A program made the translations under genes and the position numbers. The notes under the pieces were generated by a model that had not been told where the DNA came from, did no database searches, and worked only from the letters and a program-made list of their open reading frames with translations. A stretch of DNA of 64,000 nt, from the NCBI RefSeq assembly GCF_003369915.1, contig NW_022881614.1:5167001-5231000 (forward strand). Direction: 5' to 3'. Source of the DNA: Drosophila miranda. Lineage: Eukaryota; Arthropoda; Insecta; Diptera; Drosophilidae. Each line of letters starts with the position of its first letter. The first letter of the stretch is position 1. Below, piece after piece: positions 1 through 12,046 of the stretch.

Positions 1-1047
1 GGTGCGCTGCTGGCAGTTAAACTGGCAAAATGGATCCGGGACCAACTTCGCACTGCAGGACCACCTATGGCAACCATCTATTGGTCAGATACTACTATCG
101 TTTTGTTTTGGATAAATGGAGATCCCCACCGATGGCAAAGCTTTGTGTCAAATCGCGTTGGACAGATTTTGGAGCATAGTACATCAACTCAGTGGAGACA
201 TGTACCTACTGCGGGAAACCCAGCGGACTGCGCAACTCGTGGCTTAACACCACAAGAGTTAGCAGTACATCCATTATGGGGGTCTGGACCATCATGGCTA
301 CAGCAGCCGGAAAGCCAATGGCCGGCAAACGGAGTTCCCAGTCAGGACATCGACAGGACTATAATCGAGGAGAAACCATCAGTTTTGTTCCAAAATGCTG
401 TGCAAGTCTCGGAGGCTCCAGAAGCCTTCCTCCAAAACTCGTCCTCATACGACAGGTTAATATCAGTCATGGCATATGGTCTACGGTTTATACATAACAT
501 TCAAGCCAAAGGGGACAAACCACTGAGTGTGCAGGAGCTCGACAACGCTTTAATTCATCTCCACGCGACAGAAATATTGAGGTTGAAGGGAAACAAGGCA
601 CTATCGGGCACACACAAGCTGTGTCAATTATCCCCATTTCTAGATGACCAACAAATTCTACGAGTCAGAGGTCGACTGCGAAATGCAATGCACCTTCCAA
701 TTAGCCAGCGACAACCAATGATCATTCCCAATCATCATCATTTTACCGATCTCGTCGTGCGTAATGCCCACCGTCTCGCACTCCACGGCGGCACCGAATT
801 AACGCTGGCCACTATTCGACACAAATTCTGGACAGTCAACGGAAAACAAACTGTCAAACGCATTCTTCGACAATGCGTCCGATGTTTTCGTCACCGACCG
901 AAACCAGCAGCACAATTGATGGCCGATCTTCCCCTACATAGAGTCAATCCGCCAACTCGTGCATTCATCGCCACCGGAGTGGACTATACAGGCGCGTTCG
1001 CTCTAACTGCGAGTGCCCACTCGGAGAACGGCGTCGTTTCATGCTAG
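1..1047 (+). pseudogene. BEL/Pao retrotransposon pol remnant (RNase H end to integrase start)
   Basis: The frame is open from the first base of the window, so the left end is cut by the window. It matches the Pao-type RNase H region (YWSDTTIVLFWI near residue 27, then a WRHVPTAGNPADCATRG block) and runs into the integrase zinc-binding domain, with HR..LHGG about 260 residues in followed by a CVRCFRHRP segment. The integrase core opens with GVDYTGAF and is lost at once; the frame stops about 20 residues later. No catalytic DDE triad remains. BEL/Pao pol normally continues for several hundred residues, so this is an internally deleted, dead copy. It differs in sequence from the larger BEL element at 4961-11619. 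The family call is secure; the subfamily is not identified. Confidence 0.85.
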
Positions 1048-1290
1048 GGCGGCGTAACCTCGTCTCCGATCACCAAGAAGAGTCTTCGTTTGCGTGTCGA
1101 CGAAATCACAACGACAATTAGCAGTTGCAGCCGGCCGCGCTTAAACCCGTATTACCCATTACATTGTTCTCTATACGCGATTAAGATTAAAGTTTAAGTT
1201 GATTGATGTCCAAATGAATAAATCTCGAATTTTCTATATCGTGTAGTACATTATTAAACGCAAAGATTCCCCAGAGCATTTCTGCTCAAC
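1048..1290 (+). mobile_element. Non-coding 3' end of the same BEL/Pao copy (probable LTR remnant)
   Basis: AT-rich non-coding sequence directly follows the broken pol frame. It contains an AATAAA-type signal near 1217 (gaataaatctcg), as a 3' LTR would. There is no second LTR in the window to align it with, so its ends are approximate and its identity as LTR is an inference from position. Confidence 0.35.
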
Positions 1291-2036
1291 ATTGAAATCT
1301 CGTATCGAGGATTTCACAACACGGCAATATCTTTGCAAAAATCTTGAAAATCAATAAATAAGTCAAGAGTTGATTTGTATGCCTATTCCATAATAATAAT
1401 ATGATATGGTATGAGGAAATGGCCACAGAGCGTACTCGTACTCGTAATCGTACTCTCATGTAGAAGACGAACGGGGTCGTCATTCGGTCCCGACCGGAGC
1501 TCGAAATGGTCTCAATTGGATTATGGCACAGGTATTTGCACTCAATTTCCAGTGAATTTCACCTGGCGCTGCAAAATCCAAGAATTCCTGGAAATGATTT
1601 TTTGTAATATCGAGCGAGAGTGCTCCTCCTCTGCCCTTGCCCTTTCTCTCGGTGAAGAGCTCACCAAAAAAAGTATTTTCGGTTGCGCTTTGCTCGTTTT
1701 ACAACCAAAGGCGACGCTGTAATGTAATACCCCACACACAGACACACACGCCCGTAGATGTTGGACTTTTCTGCTGCACTCGACAAAAGAATTTCCCACA
1801 ATGTCAAGAGCCTGGCGAAATTGCGCATACGCACAGTTGGCCACGGCCGCCGCTGCCGGCGGTGAAGCAAGTGAAGCATCAAATGCGCCACGTTTTTCGG
1901 CCCGGAATACTCGTAATTTGTTGCAAATGTCTGGCCCCTGGTCTGGTCTGGTCTGGTCTGCTTTGTAGCCGTAAACAGAGACTCTTCTTCCTCCCCCCAT
2001 CGCTTCGGCTCCCATGAAATTTGTATAAACAATTTT
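1291..2036. other. Unique non-coding sequence, probable EcR intron
   Basis: No coding exon is recognisable on either strand. The stretch holds short runs of tandem words: CGTACT-like repeats near 1430-1455, CA-rich DNA near 1732-1750, and TGGTC repeats near 1938-1962. It lies upstream of and on the same strand as the EcR common exons, so it is most simply intron, provided the isoform-specific EcR exons lie further left, outside the window. Confidence 0.4.
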
Positions 2037-3135
2037 TATACCCGATACTCAAAATGAGTATTGGGGTATATTAGATTTGTGGTAAAAGTGGATGTGTGTA
2101 ACGTCCAAAAGGAATCGTTTCCGACCCCATAAAGTATATATATTCTTGATCAGAATCAATAGCCGAGTCGATTGAGCCATGTCTGTCCGTCCGTCTGTCC
2201 GTCTGTCCGTCCCCTTCAGCGCCTAGTGCTCAAAGACTATAAGAGCCAGAGCAACGATGTTTTGGATCCAGACTTCTGTGATATGTCACTGCTACAAGAA
2301 TATTTCAAAACTTTGCACCGCCCACTTCCGCTCCCACAAAGGGCGAAAATCTGTGGCATCCACAATTTCGACGATACGAGAAAACTAAAAACGCAGAATC
2401 GTAGAAGATGACTATATCTTCTAGAGTGCAAAATCTGAACCAGATCGTATAATTATTATAGCCAGAATCAAGAAAACAATTTTATTTTTTCTCGCCCTGT
2501 CTCTCTCTAACACACACGTAGCATAGCCGGCTTTGCTTAGAGTAAAACATTAGCGCCTAGATCTCAGAGACTATAAAAGCTAGAGCAACCAAATTTGGTA
2601 TCCACACTCCTAATATATCGGACCGAGACGAGTTTGTTTCAAAATTTCGCCACACCCCCTTCCGCCCCCGCAAAGGATGAAAATCTGGGGATATTTACAA
2701 ATCTCAGAGACTATTTAGGCTAGAGTAACCAAATTTGGTATCCGCACTCCTGTTAGATCTCACTATAAAACGTATATCTCAAAATTTCGCCCCCCCCCCT
2801 TCCGCCCTCACAAAGGACGAAAATCTGTTGCATCCACAATATTGAGGATACGAGAAAACTAAAAACGCAGAATCATAGATAATGATCATATATATCAGAT
2901 TGCTGAATCTTGATCAGATCAGATCATTTTTATAGCCAAAAGGAACAAATCAATTTACACTGGCTACGCAGCGCCCGACGTCTCGCTCAGACTGATTTTC
3001 TGTCTCTCTCGCACGCACTCTTTGTCGTGTGGTTCAATATTAGCGGCGTCTGCCGCAGGAGAGCCATACTGACTTAGTATCGGGTATAACTGTAGAGTTG
3101 CGGTGTCCGCAGCAACTCACAACGTTCCACCTCGA
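2037..3135 (+). mobile_element. ISY/SGM-like (DINE-1 family, Helitron-related) element, copy 1
   Basis: About 1.1 kb, non-coding. It starts with TATACCCGATACTC and an adjoining inverted repeat (GAGTATTGGGGTATA). It carries the family core: AGTATATATATTCTTGATCA, the GTCCGTCC microsatellite, several 'tataaaagctagagcaacc' blocks and GCCCCACCCCC-type tracts. It ends with a hairpin (GAGTTGC...GCAACTC) and AACGTTCCACCTCG. Terminal hairpin, lack of flanking target duplication and internal (GTCC)n are known DINE-1/Helentron features. Copy 1 abuts copy 2 head to tail without spacer. Confidence 0.8.
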
Positions 3136-4254
3136 TATACCCGATACTCAAAATGAGTATTGGGGTATATTAGATTTGTGGTAAAAGTGGATGTGTGTAA
3201 CGTCCAGAAGGAATCGTTTCCGACCCCATAAAGTATATATATTCTTGATCAGCATCAATAGCCGAGTCGATTGAGCCCTGTCTGTCTGTCCATCTGTCCG
3301 TCCGTCCGTCTGTCCGTCCGTCCGTCCGTCCCCTTCAGCGCCTAGTGCTCAAAGACTATAAGAGCTAGAGCAACGATGTTTTGGATCCAGACTTCTGTGA
3401 TATGTCACTGCTACAAAAATATTTCAAAACTTTGCCCCGCCCACTTCCGCCCCCACAAAGGGCGAAAATCTGTGGCATCCACAATTTCGACGATACGAGA
3501 AAACTAAAAACGCAGAATCGTAGAAAATGACTATATCTTCTAGAGTGCAAAATCTGAACCAGATCGTATAATTATTATAGCCAGAATCAAGAAAACAATT
3601 TTATTTTTTCTCGCCCTGTCTCTCTCTAACACACACGTAGCATAGCCGGCTTTGCTTAGAGTAAAACATTAGCGCCTAGATCTCAGAGACTATAAAAGCT
3701 AGAGCAACCAAATTTGGTATCCACACTCCTAATATATCGGACCGAGACGAGTTTGTTTCAAAATTTCGCCACACCCCCTTCCGCCCCCGCAAAGGATGAA
3801 AATCTGGGGATATTTACAAATCTCAGAGACTATTTAGGCTAGAGTAACCAAATTTGGTATCCGCACTCCTGTTAGATCTCACTATAAAACGTATATCTCA
3901 AAATTTCGCCCCACCCCCTTCCGCCCTCACAAAGGACGAAAATCTGTTGCATCCACAATATTGAGGATACGAGAAAACTAAAAACGCAGAATCATAGATA
4001 ATGATCATATATATCAGATTGCTGAATCTGGATCAGATCGGATCATTTTTGTAGCCAAAAGCAAGAAATCAATTTTCAGTGGCTACGCAGCACCCGACGT
4101 CACGCTCAGACTGATTTTCTGTCTCTCTCGCACGCACTCCTTGTCGTGGTCGTTTAATTTTAGCGGCGTCTGCCGGAGGAGAGCCATACTGACTTAGTAT
4201 CGGGTATAACTGTAGAGTTGCGGTCTCCGCAGCAACTCACAACGTTCCCCCTCG
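3136..4254 (+). mobile_element. ISY/SGM-like element, copy 2
   Basis: It has the same termini and internal order as copy 1 and looks nearly identical over its length. It shares with copy 1 the diagnostic segment 'gtagcatagccggctttgc' that copies 4 and 5 lack. It is joined directly to copy 1 and separated by 17 bases from copy 3. Head-to-tail clustering is typical of DINE-1/Helentron elements. Confidence 0.8.
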
Positions 4255-4271
4255 TTTATTTTGTATATTTT

Positions 4272-4960
4272 TATACCCGATACTCAAAATGAGTATTGGG
4301 GTATATTAGATTTGTGGTAAAAGTGGATGTGTGTAACGTCCAGAAGGAATCGTTTCCGACCCCATAAAGTATATATATTGTTGATCAGCATCAATAGCCG
4401 AGTCGATAGAGCCCTGTCTGTCTGTCCGTCCGTCCGTCCGTCCGTCCGTCCGTCTGTCCGTCCCCTTCAGCGCCTAATGCTCAAAGACTATAAGAGCTAG
4501 AGCAACGATGTTTTGGATCCAGACTTCTGTGATATGTCACTGCTACAAAAATATTTCAAAACTTTGCCCCGCCCACTTCCGCCCCCACAAAGGGCGAAAA
4601 TCTGTGGCATCCACAATTTTAAAGATACGAGAAAACCAAAAACGCAGAATCGTAGAGAATGACCATATCTTTTAGACTGCTGAATCTGAATTGGATCGTA
4701 TTATTATTATAGCCAGCATCAAGAAAACAATTTCATTTTTTCTCGCCCTGTCTCTCTCTAACACACAGGTAGCATAGGCGGCTTTGCTTAGAGTAAAACA
4801 TTAGCGCCTATATTAGAGACTATAAAAGCTAGAGCAACCAAATTTGGTATCCACACTCCTAATATATCGGACCGAGACGAGTTTGTTTCAAAATTTCGCC
4901 ACACCCCCTTCCGACCCGGCAAAGGATGAAAATCTGGGGATATTCAAAAATCTCAGAGAC
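4272..4960 (+). mobile_element. ISY/SGM-like element, copy 3, left part
   Basis: The 5' terminus TATACCCGATACTC and core are present. The copy stops at 'tctcagagac', exactly where the BEL/Pao LTR begins, and resumes at 11620. It belongs to the same subfamily as copies 1 and 2. The interruption shows the BEL element is younger than this ISY copy. Confidence 0.8.
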
Positions 4961-5271
4961 TGTTGCGTGACCTTCCATCCATGGCCACAATTATTAGTTA
5001 TTGATCTGAATTATGAAGTCTAGTGTAAGTTAGGCTAGGGCAAAGCGGGAGCGCAATAAAAGCTCGCTCTCTCGCTCTTGGCGAATTCGCCCCGCTTTGC
5101 CACCGTAGGTTAGCTAGAGTAAGAGATTTGAATTGTGAAGAAAATATAGTTGTTCGCCAACCTTGAATTAGATCGAGCGTATCAAGTTTTTCGCCCCGCC
5201 AAATAAATAATTTAAATTACAGCCACCCAAAGTTTTCGGTAATTGATTAGAAAAACTCTTCTAATTTTTCA
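4961..5271 (+). repeat. 5' LTR of the BEL/Pao element
   Basis: Starts TGTTGCGTGACCTTCC and ends CTTCTAATTTTTCA. It contains 'gcaataaaagctcgctctctcgctc' type sequence, plausible promoter and polyadenylation signals. It differs from the 3' LTR at about five single bases (for example ttaggc/taaggc and gctcgc/gctggc). Confidence 0.93.
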
Positions 5272-6266
5272 TGGCGCCCCCGGGTGGACTGTAAAGTGAA
5301 TTATAGGCAACAACAATAAGTGACAGTGACACAAGAAATTGCAGTATACATACATATGCAAACATATTCGTTGCCCGCGTCGTGTGTGTGTGCAATCGGC
5401 AATCAATTTGTAAAATATCATCGCGTCGGTCGCGCCAACAATAATTTTTGTGCAAATTCTGCTACCGCCGAGGGATGCCCTGCGATAAAGACAGGAAAGT
5501 AGCAGTTGGATTCAAAGTTCCAAAAGAGGAATCAGAGGTATTTGTGCAGAAAATTTAAGGCTGAGCAAAAGACATTCAGATCTCTCTTTGAGGTGTATTG
5601 TGCTGAAAACATTGCACATCGCCTTCAATTCTAGGCACAGACGTATGATATACATATAGTAGAGCTTGATTGCATGCATTTTATTAGTAATTGCATACAT
5701 ATAACTAAAAACACATAAATACATACATATCGACACATACAGACATATGTGAACCGCTATTTGGACGCAACAGTTATATGTACATACATACGTCTTTCGT
5801 TTACTGCAAGGCCTGTCGGCCCCCCCCCCCCCCACCCCTTTTATTTTGTTCTACCTTTCTTGTCGTTAGAACCTCACAAAGTTTGTTCGTTCGTTCACCC
5901 AAGCCACGGCGTATAGAGAATACCCACACATACATACAAGCAGCAGCACCGGTGCATTATTTCGTTTTCGCTTTCGCTTCTCCACTGCTGCTTGCGTTGT
6001 ATTTGTTGGGAGAATTATCGTTGCCGCTCTTGAGCTTAACGGTGCGCCAAGTGACGCGCTACCCTGTATCTAACGGGTATATTGTTTTCGGCCGTCACTT
6101 GCAACGACTCTTTCCCTTGATACCTCGTGCCTCGACATTCAATTCAAATTCGTTTTCGCGTATCGTTCTCGTTCAAACATATAAAAAAAAAAAATAATAA
6201 TAATAATAATAATAATAAATAGAAATAATAGTGGTTTGTTGTGTAAAATCTTCATACACAAACATT
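5272..6266 (+). other. BEL/Pao primer-binding site and 5' leader
   Basis: TGGCGCCCCCGGGTGG directly abuts the LTR end and is the likely tRNA primer site. The rest is non-coding leader with several in-frame stops. A run of 14 C lies near 5820-5834, and an A-run plus (AAT)n microsatellite at about 6183-6222 immediately precedes gag. Confidence 0.75.
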
Positions 6267-8198
6267 ATGGCAGAAAAAAGTAAATCCACTCTTGAAGACT
6301 TAAAGATTAAGCTCAAAAGTCGAGTAAAAAGCATTCGCCGCTTAGAGGATCGATTAGATCAAGGGTCGATTCCTTTGCAATTACCGGAATTACAATGTAG
6401 ATTAGATTGTTTGAATGCTTCAATTGAAAAGGCTAACCATTTGCAGGAGCAAATCGAGGACATAACAGGTGATGATGCATATGCAGCCGAGTTGGAAGAG
6501 CTGATAATTGTCACCAAAGGAAAGATAATGTCGCTTATCGCCGCCTTTGATGCAGCAAGCGAGACGAAGCCAGTGTCTTCTTCAGCCCCAACTCATGCTA
6601 GACTTCCGAAATTGGCATTACCCAAATTTAGTGGTAAACACTCGGAATTCAAAAATTTCATAAGCCTTTTTGAGAGACTAGTCCATAGCGACAACAGCAT
6701 ACCGGTGATCGAAAAATTTAATCATTTGATTTCGTGCCTCTCTGATGAAGCATTAGGAACAATAAAGGCGTTCCAAGTCACCGAGGCAAATTATGAAAAG
6801 GCCATGGCTGGCCTAAAACGAGTATATGACAACGATTATTTGATTTTCACGAATATTATTTCCACATTGTTCAATCTGCCGAGAATGTCGCATCAATCTG
6901 CATCATCTCTAAGAACTCTAATCGATACTGTTTCGTCGATTTACGGATCGTTACTGTCGATCGGAGATGATACAAAAATTTCGAATGCAATGCTCATTCA
7001 TCTCGTTTTAAACAGAGTCGACCCAGTGACGAAACAAAAGTGGGATGAACAGCTTACTTATGAGAAGTTGCCGCTTTGGTCCGACTTTGAGAAAGTCTTG
7101 AATCGTCGATACCAGCATCTGTCTGCTGAAGAATCGACCAAGCCAAGGCAAGACAAAGTCATGCCAAGCAAGCAACATAATCGCAGTTCATTTGCTTGTT
7201 CTTCCACTTCCACCAACAGTAGAACTCAGCAAACTTGTAGCTACTGCAATTCAGGAGACAATGTAGTGTCAAATTTCCCTTCATTGACGCGTCTCTCGGT
7301 GATGCAAAGGTTTGAGTTTGCTAAGTCGGCATCCCTATGCATTAATTGTCTGCGAAAAGGCCACGCTGTTGTAAAATGCAAAGCCAATAAATGTCGAGTG
7401 TGCAGCCGCTCACATCATACATTATTGCATCGATACACAGTGTCGGCTAATAGTCTCGCGTTGCCACCACCCCAAGAGAGTCCTTCTCCTCCATCAAATC
7501 AGAATCAATCTTCCACGTCACATGTTTTGCATGCGACAGCGTTGGACAGGGTAATTCTGGCTACGTCGATCGTAAGCGTCCGAACTAAGAGCGGTGAACA
7601 CATTCTGGCCAGAGCTCTGCTCGACTCTGGATCACAAACAAATTTTATTACCGAGGACCTCGCTAATCGCTTACAGATCCGTAGAGAGAAGTCCTGTATG
7701 AACTTGCTTGGAATTGGTGAATCTAATTCTCAAGTAAAGGATAAAATACACACAGTGGTGAAGTCGCGAATAAATGGTAGTGAGTTCTCCTTTGATTTTT
7801 GGATCCTGAAATCAATTTCAGGTTATCACCCTGACCAGTCAGTGAATGTGACTGACTGGCGAATCCCAGATAACCTACCACTGGCAGACCCTTATTTCTA
7901 CAAGCCACAAAAAATAGATATGTTAATTGGAGCAGATTCGTTCTTTGAATTATTAGCTGTTGGTCAAATTAAACAAGGTCCTGACTTTCCAACTCTTCAG
8001 AAAACCCTTCTTGGTTGGGTTGTGTCGGGAACATATGTTTCCAGGAGTTCTGCTCCTCAAATTACAAACAGTTTGAGTTGCAGTGAAGAGTTGCTAGTAT
8101 CCATCGATAGGACCTTGAAAAATTTTTGGTCACTGGAAGAAATGCCATCTACCAAGAAAAGTGCCACACCTGAGCACAAGCTATGTGAAGTCGCTTGA
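6267..8198 (+). pseudogene. BEL/Pao gag and protease region
   Basis: I chose the start at ATG 6267 (MAEKSKSTLEDLK) because it follows a stop-rich leader; the frame is open a little further upstream. Order: an N-terminal coiled-coil-like segment, the gag core (PKLALPKFSGKHSEFKNFI near residue 113), a cysteine/histidine zinc knuckle (CINCLRKGHAVVKC, near residue 368), then an aspartic protease with the active-site motif LLDSGSQTNFI near 455. The frame is lost near 8185, where reading continues in another frame with the start of reverse transcriptase. BEL/Pao elements normally encode a single continuous polyprotein, so this is a break. Confidence 0.85.
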
Positions 8199-11100
8199 AA
8201 GACGATTGCATCGTGACCCTGAGTTGAAGAAAATGTACTTGGAATTCATGGAAGAGTACCTCTCCTTAGGTCATATGTCTCCTACTGACAATACGATTCC
8301 TTCTACTCCACACTACGTAATCCCTCATCAGTGTGTTCTGAGGCCCCAAAGTACGTCTACCAAGCTCCGAGTCGTGTTCGATGCTTCGTTCAAGACGTCC
8401 TCACAGGTGACCTTAAATGACATTCTGATGGTGGGACCTACCATTCAAGAGGAATTATACTCGACACTGCTCCGTTTCCGGTTTTCACAGGTTTGCCCTG
8501 ACTGCTGATGTTAAAAAGATGTATCGCCAAGTGATGGTGAACGAAGCGGATCGGCAGTTTCAGCTCATAGTGTGGAGAAGAGACCCTTCTGAATCCTTGA
8601 GATTATACAAGCTCAACACTGTAACCTATGGGACTGGACCAGCCCCATTCTTAGCTATCCGGTGTTTAAAAAGGTTGAGTGAATCTGCGAAGCTCTCATT
8701 CCCTAGAGCTGCTAACGTTATTGGGTCCGACTTTTACGTCGATGACTTGTTGACTGGTGCTTCATGCGTAGAGGAGCTAAGGGCAATTAAGTCCGAAGTG
8801 TCTCAGGTTCTTCAGACCGCAGGGTTTGAGTTGACTCACCCGAGATCACCGCAACTGAGAGCACAGCCAAACCCATAACAATCTCGGATTCAGAGTCGAC
8901 AAATGCGTTAGGAATTTCATGGTTACCTACTGACGATGCCTTTAAGTTCAAAATTGACAATTCAGTTATGGGTCTCCGAGCGACAAAACGGAACATACAA
9001 TCGGTGACATCAAAGTTGTTTGACCCCCTTGGTTTATTAAGTCCTATCGTTATAAAAGGCAAGATCCTATTGCAGGAGCTTTGGCTTAACAAACTAGATT
9101 GGGATGAGTCGATCCCGCTGCATTTGGAAACAGCGTGGAATAAGTTGAAAAATACACTATCTCAATTTGAAGACATATCCATATCTCGGTTTGTGTATTC
9201 CGATCCGATGTCACCGGTTCAAATACATGCCTTTGCTGACGCCTCCATGAGAGCGTATGGAGCGTGCGTCTATATACGTAGCAGAACTGCAGAAGGTTTA
9301 AAAATATCATTGTTGACTTCGAAATCCAAAGTAGCGCCGCTCAAGACCAAAACGCTCCCAAGGCTTGAGTTATGTGCCGCTCACCTTCTCGCTGATCTCT
9401 GTCACAGAATCAAGCCCCTATTAAACATGCCCATTGAACGAGTCGTTTATTGGTCGGATTCAGAGGTAACTCTCCATTGGATCCGGTCTCATCCATCGTC
9501 GTTGTCGACTTTCGTTTCAAAAATAGTGGCTGAGATTAAAGAGTGGTCAGATGATGCTACGTGGCGGCATGTACCCACGAAACAGAACCCAGCAGAAATT
9601 GTCTCAAGAGGTTGTGACGTCGACGAAATCGTTCAGTCAATTTGGTTCGAAGGACCATCATTTCTGAAAGAGGAAGAAGAAAACTGGCCCAAGAACGCTC
9701 ATTTCGAACACTCCGATGATCTTCAGCTGGAAAAGAGGAAGACTGCGGTCGGGTTGACCGCGGCTGTGCGAAGTTCGGAGCTGTTAGATGTCATCGAGGG
9801 ATTCTCGTCACACCTCAAACTGCTTAGAGTGTTCGAGTATGTGTTTCGCTTTATAAGAAAATGTAAAGACCCAAGCCTAAATTTCGAAAAAACTATCTCA
9901 CCGACCGAATACAATGAAGCTTTTTATAAAATTGTCGAAATCATCCAGCATCACGAGTATCAAGGAGAAATTGAAAAGGTTAGGAAAGGATCTACAATTG
10001 GTCCTAGTCTTCAGCGGTTGAACCCATTCATCCATGAAGACACAGGGACTTGGTGCAACTTTTCGTTGTTGCGAGTGGGGGGGCGACTAGCCAAAGCTCC
10101 TATATCATACGATGCCAAGTTTCCTCTGCTTTTGACTAAGCGCTCGCAATTCGTGCGAAGCTATATTCGTCATCTGCTCCATTCGAATTTTCATGTCGGC
10201 CCACGAGCACTTGTGAGCATCTTTCGACAGAGCGTGTGGATAGTGAACGCTCAGGAGGTCTGCCGTCAGACAGTTCGATCGTGTATGCGCTGTTTTAAAT
10301 GCAAGCCTCGATTGCTGACGCAACTCATGGGGAATTTACCCGCAGATCGACTCCGTGCTCTCCGCCCATTTTCAATTTGCGGCGTTGATTTTTGTGGACC
10401 AGTGCACACGACATTGAAAATTCGCGGAAGGCCCCCATACAAGTCATACATTGCGCTTTTTGTTTGTTTTGCGTCCAAGGCGGTTCACCTAGAAATAGTT
10501 TCCGATCTAACCACTGATTGTTTTTTGTTGGCTTTTCAAAGGTTCGTCGGGCGCCGAGGATATCCCCAAGTCGTTCATTGCGACAACGGGACGAACTTCG
10601 TCGGAGCGAGCCGCCATCTCAGCGCTCTGCGGATCAGGCTCAAGGAGCAAGGAGACGCAATTCGCGACTTCGCGTCAAAGAACGGATGCGAATTTGCGTG
10701 CATACCGCCGCGAGCTCCTCACATGGGAGGGCTATGGGAGGCAGGTGTAAAAACTGCCAAGAGCCTACTCCTACGGGCGTTCGGCAGCGCGCTCCTAACC
10801 GCCGAAGAGCTCGCCACAGTCCTCGTCGGCATCGAGGCCATAATGAACTCGAGGCCGCTGGGAGCCATCAGCCAAGATCCAAGCGACGGCGAGGCCCTAA
10901 CACCCGGGCACCTGCTGACAGGCGGGTCACTCATCGCCCCCCCAGCACTGCGGACTCCGGACCAAGAGAGTCTCAGTTGCTTGCGGCGATGGCGACTTGT
11001 CTCGTCAGTCAGGCAAGCGTTTTGGCAGCGATGGTCCCGCGAATATGTCCTGGGGCTGCAAATTCGGGGCAAATGGCACCAGCAGCAACCGAACCTCGAG

Positions 11101-11280
11101 GAAGGAGACCTCGTCATCGTGGCCGAGGAAAATCTGCCGCCTCAGGAGTGGCTCGTGGGGAGGGGCATCGCCACGCACGCAGGAGAGGACGGCATGGTCA
11201 GGGTCGGCGAAATAAGGACTAGCACTGGAGCGGTTTTTCGGCGGCCCATACACAAATTAGCGCCGCTCCCAATGTGTTGA
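8161..11280 (+). pseudogene. BEL/Pao reverse transcriptase, RNase H and integrase, frameshifted
   Basis: The pieces are 8161-8508, 8519-8878 and about 8880-11280, in three different frames. Reverse transcriptase motifs include LRVVFDASFK, DVKKMYRQV and the catalytic FYVDDLLTG. RNase H is seen at FADASMRAYG and YWSDSEVTLHWI. The integrase has an HH-CC-like region (CMRCFKCKP), then GVDFCGP, HCDNGTNF and a GLWEAGVK segment, and the C-terminal domain ends at TGAVFRRPIHKLAPLPM just before the 3' LTR. One frameshift is an extra T near 8478; another near 8840 looks like a small deletion. The last 770 codons are intact. Confidence 0.88.
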
Positions 11281-11308
11281 AGCCGATGCAGGCGTTCAAC
11301 GGGGCCGG

Positions 11309-11619
11309 TGTTGCGTGACCTTCCATCCATGGCCACAATTATTAGTTATTGATCTGAATTATGAAGTCTAGTGTAAGTAAGGCTAGGGCAAAGCGGGAGC
11401 GCAATAAAAGCTGGCTCTCTCGCTCTTGGCGAATTCGCCCCGCTTTGCCACCGTAGGTTAGCTAGAGTAAGACATTTGAATTGTGAAGAAAATATAGTTG
11501 TTCGCCAACCTTGAATTAGATCGAGCGTATCAATTTTTTCGCCCCGCCAAATAAATAATTTAAATTACAGCCACCCAAAGTTTTCGGTAAGTGATTAGAA
11601 AAACTCTTCTAATTTTTCA
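11309..11619 (+). repeat. 3' LTR of the BEL/Pao element
   Basis: Same length and termini as the 5' LTR and followed directly by the GAGAC target duplication. A G-rich stretch (ggggccgg) lies just before it where the polypurine tract is expected. Confidence 0.93.
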
Positions 11620-12046
11620 GAGACTATTAAGGCTAGAGTAACCAAATTTGGTATCCGCACTCCTGTTCGATCTTACTATAAAACGTGTACCTCAAAATTT
11701 TGCCCCACCTCCTTCCGCCCACACAAAGGACGAAAATCTGTTGCATCCACAATATTGCAGATTCGAGAAAACTAAAAACGCAGAATCATAGATAATGACC
11801 ATATCTATCAGATTGCTAATCTGGATCATATCAGATCATTTTTATAGCCAATAGGAACAAATCAATTTGCAGTGGCTACGCAGCGCCCGACGTCACGCTC
11901 AGACTGATTTTCTGTCTCTCTCGCACGCACTCTTTGTCGTGTGTTTTAATATTAGCGGCGTCTGCCGGAGGAGAGCCATACTGACTTAGTATCGGGTATA
12001 GCTGTAGAGTTGCGGTGTCCGCAGCAACTCACAACGTTCCCCCTCG
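11620..12046 (+). mobile_element. ISY/SGM-like element, copy 3, right part
   Basis: Resumes with GAGACTATTAAGGC and continues to the standard 3' hairpin and AACGTTCCCCCTCG terminus. Together with 4272-4960 it makes one full element. Confidence 0.8.

Larger units (their letters stand above)
4961..11619 (+). mobile_element. BEL/Pao LTR retrotransposon, complete in structure, coding broken
   Basis: Total length is 6659 bp. LTRs at 4961-5271 and 11309-11619 are both 311 bp, start TGTTGCGTGACC and end TTTTTCA. A perfect 5-bp target duplication GAGAC lies at 4956-4960 and 11620-11624. A primer-binding site TGGCGCCC follows the 5' LTR. The internal region encodes gag (DUF1759-like), protease, reverse transcriptase, RNase H and integrase in the Pao order, with at least three frameshifts. 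By eye I count about five LTR-LTR differences (about 1.6%), so the insertion is young. It sits inside ISY-like copy 3. Confidence 0.93.

Noticed and set aside
2172-2215. CRISPR-like array from the regular GTCC/GTCT repeats
   Set aside because: These are short microsatellites inside a DINE-1-type element in a eukaryote, without spacers.
10518-11222. 234-codon plus-strand frame overlapping BEL integrase
   Set aside because: Arg/Ser-rich shadow of the GC-rich integrase codons in another frame; the integrase frame carries the conserved motifs.
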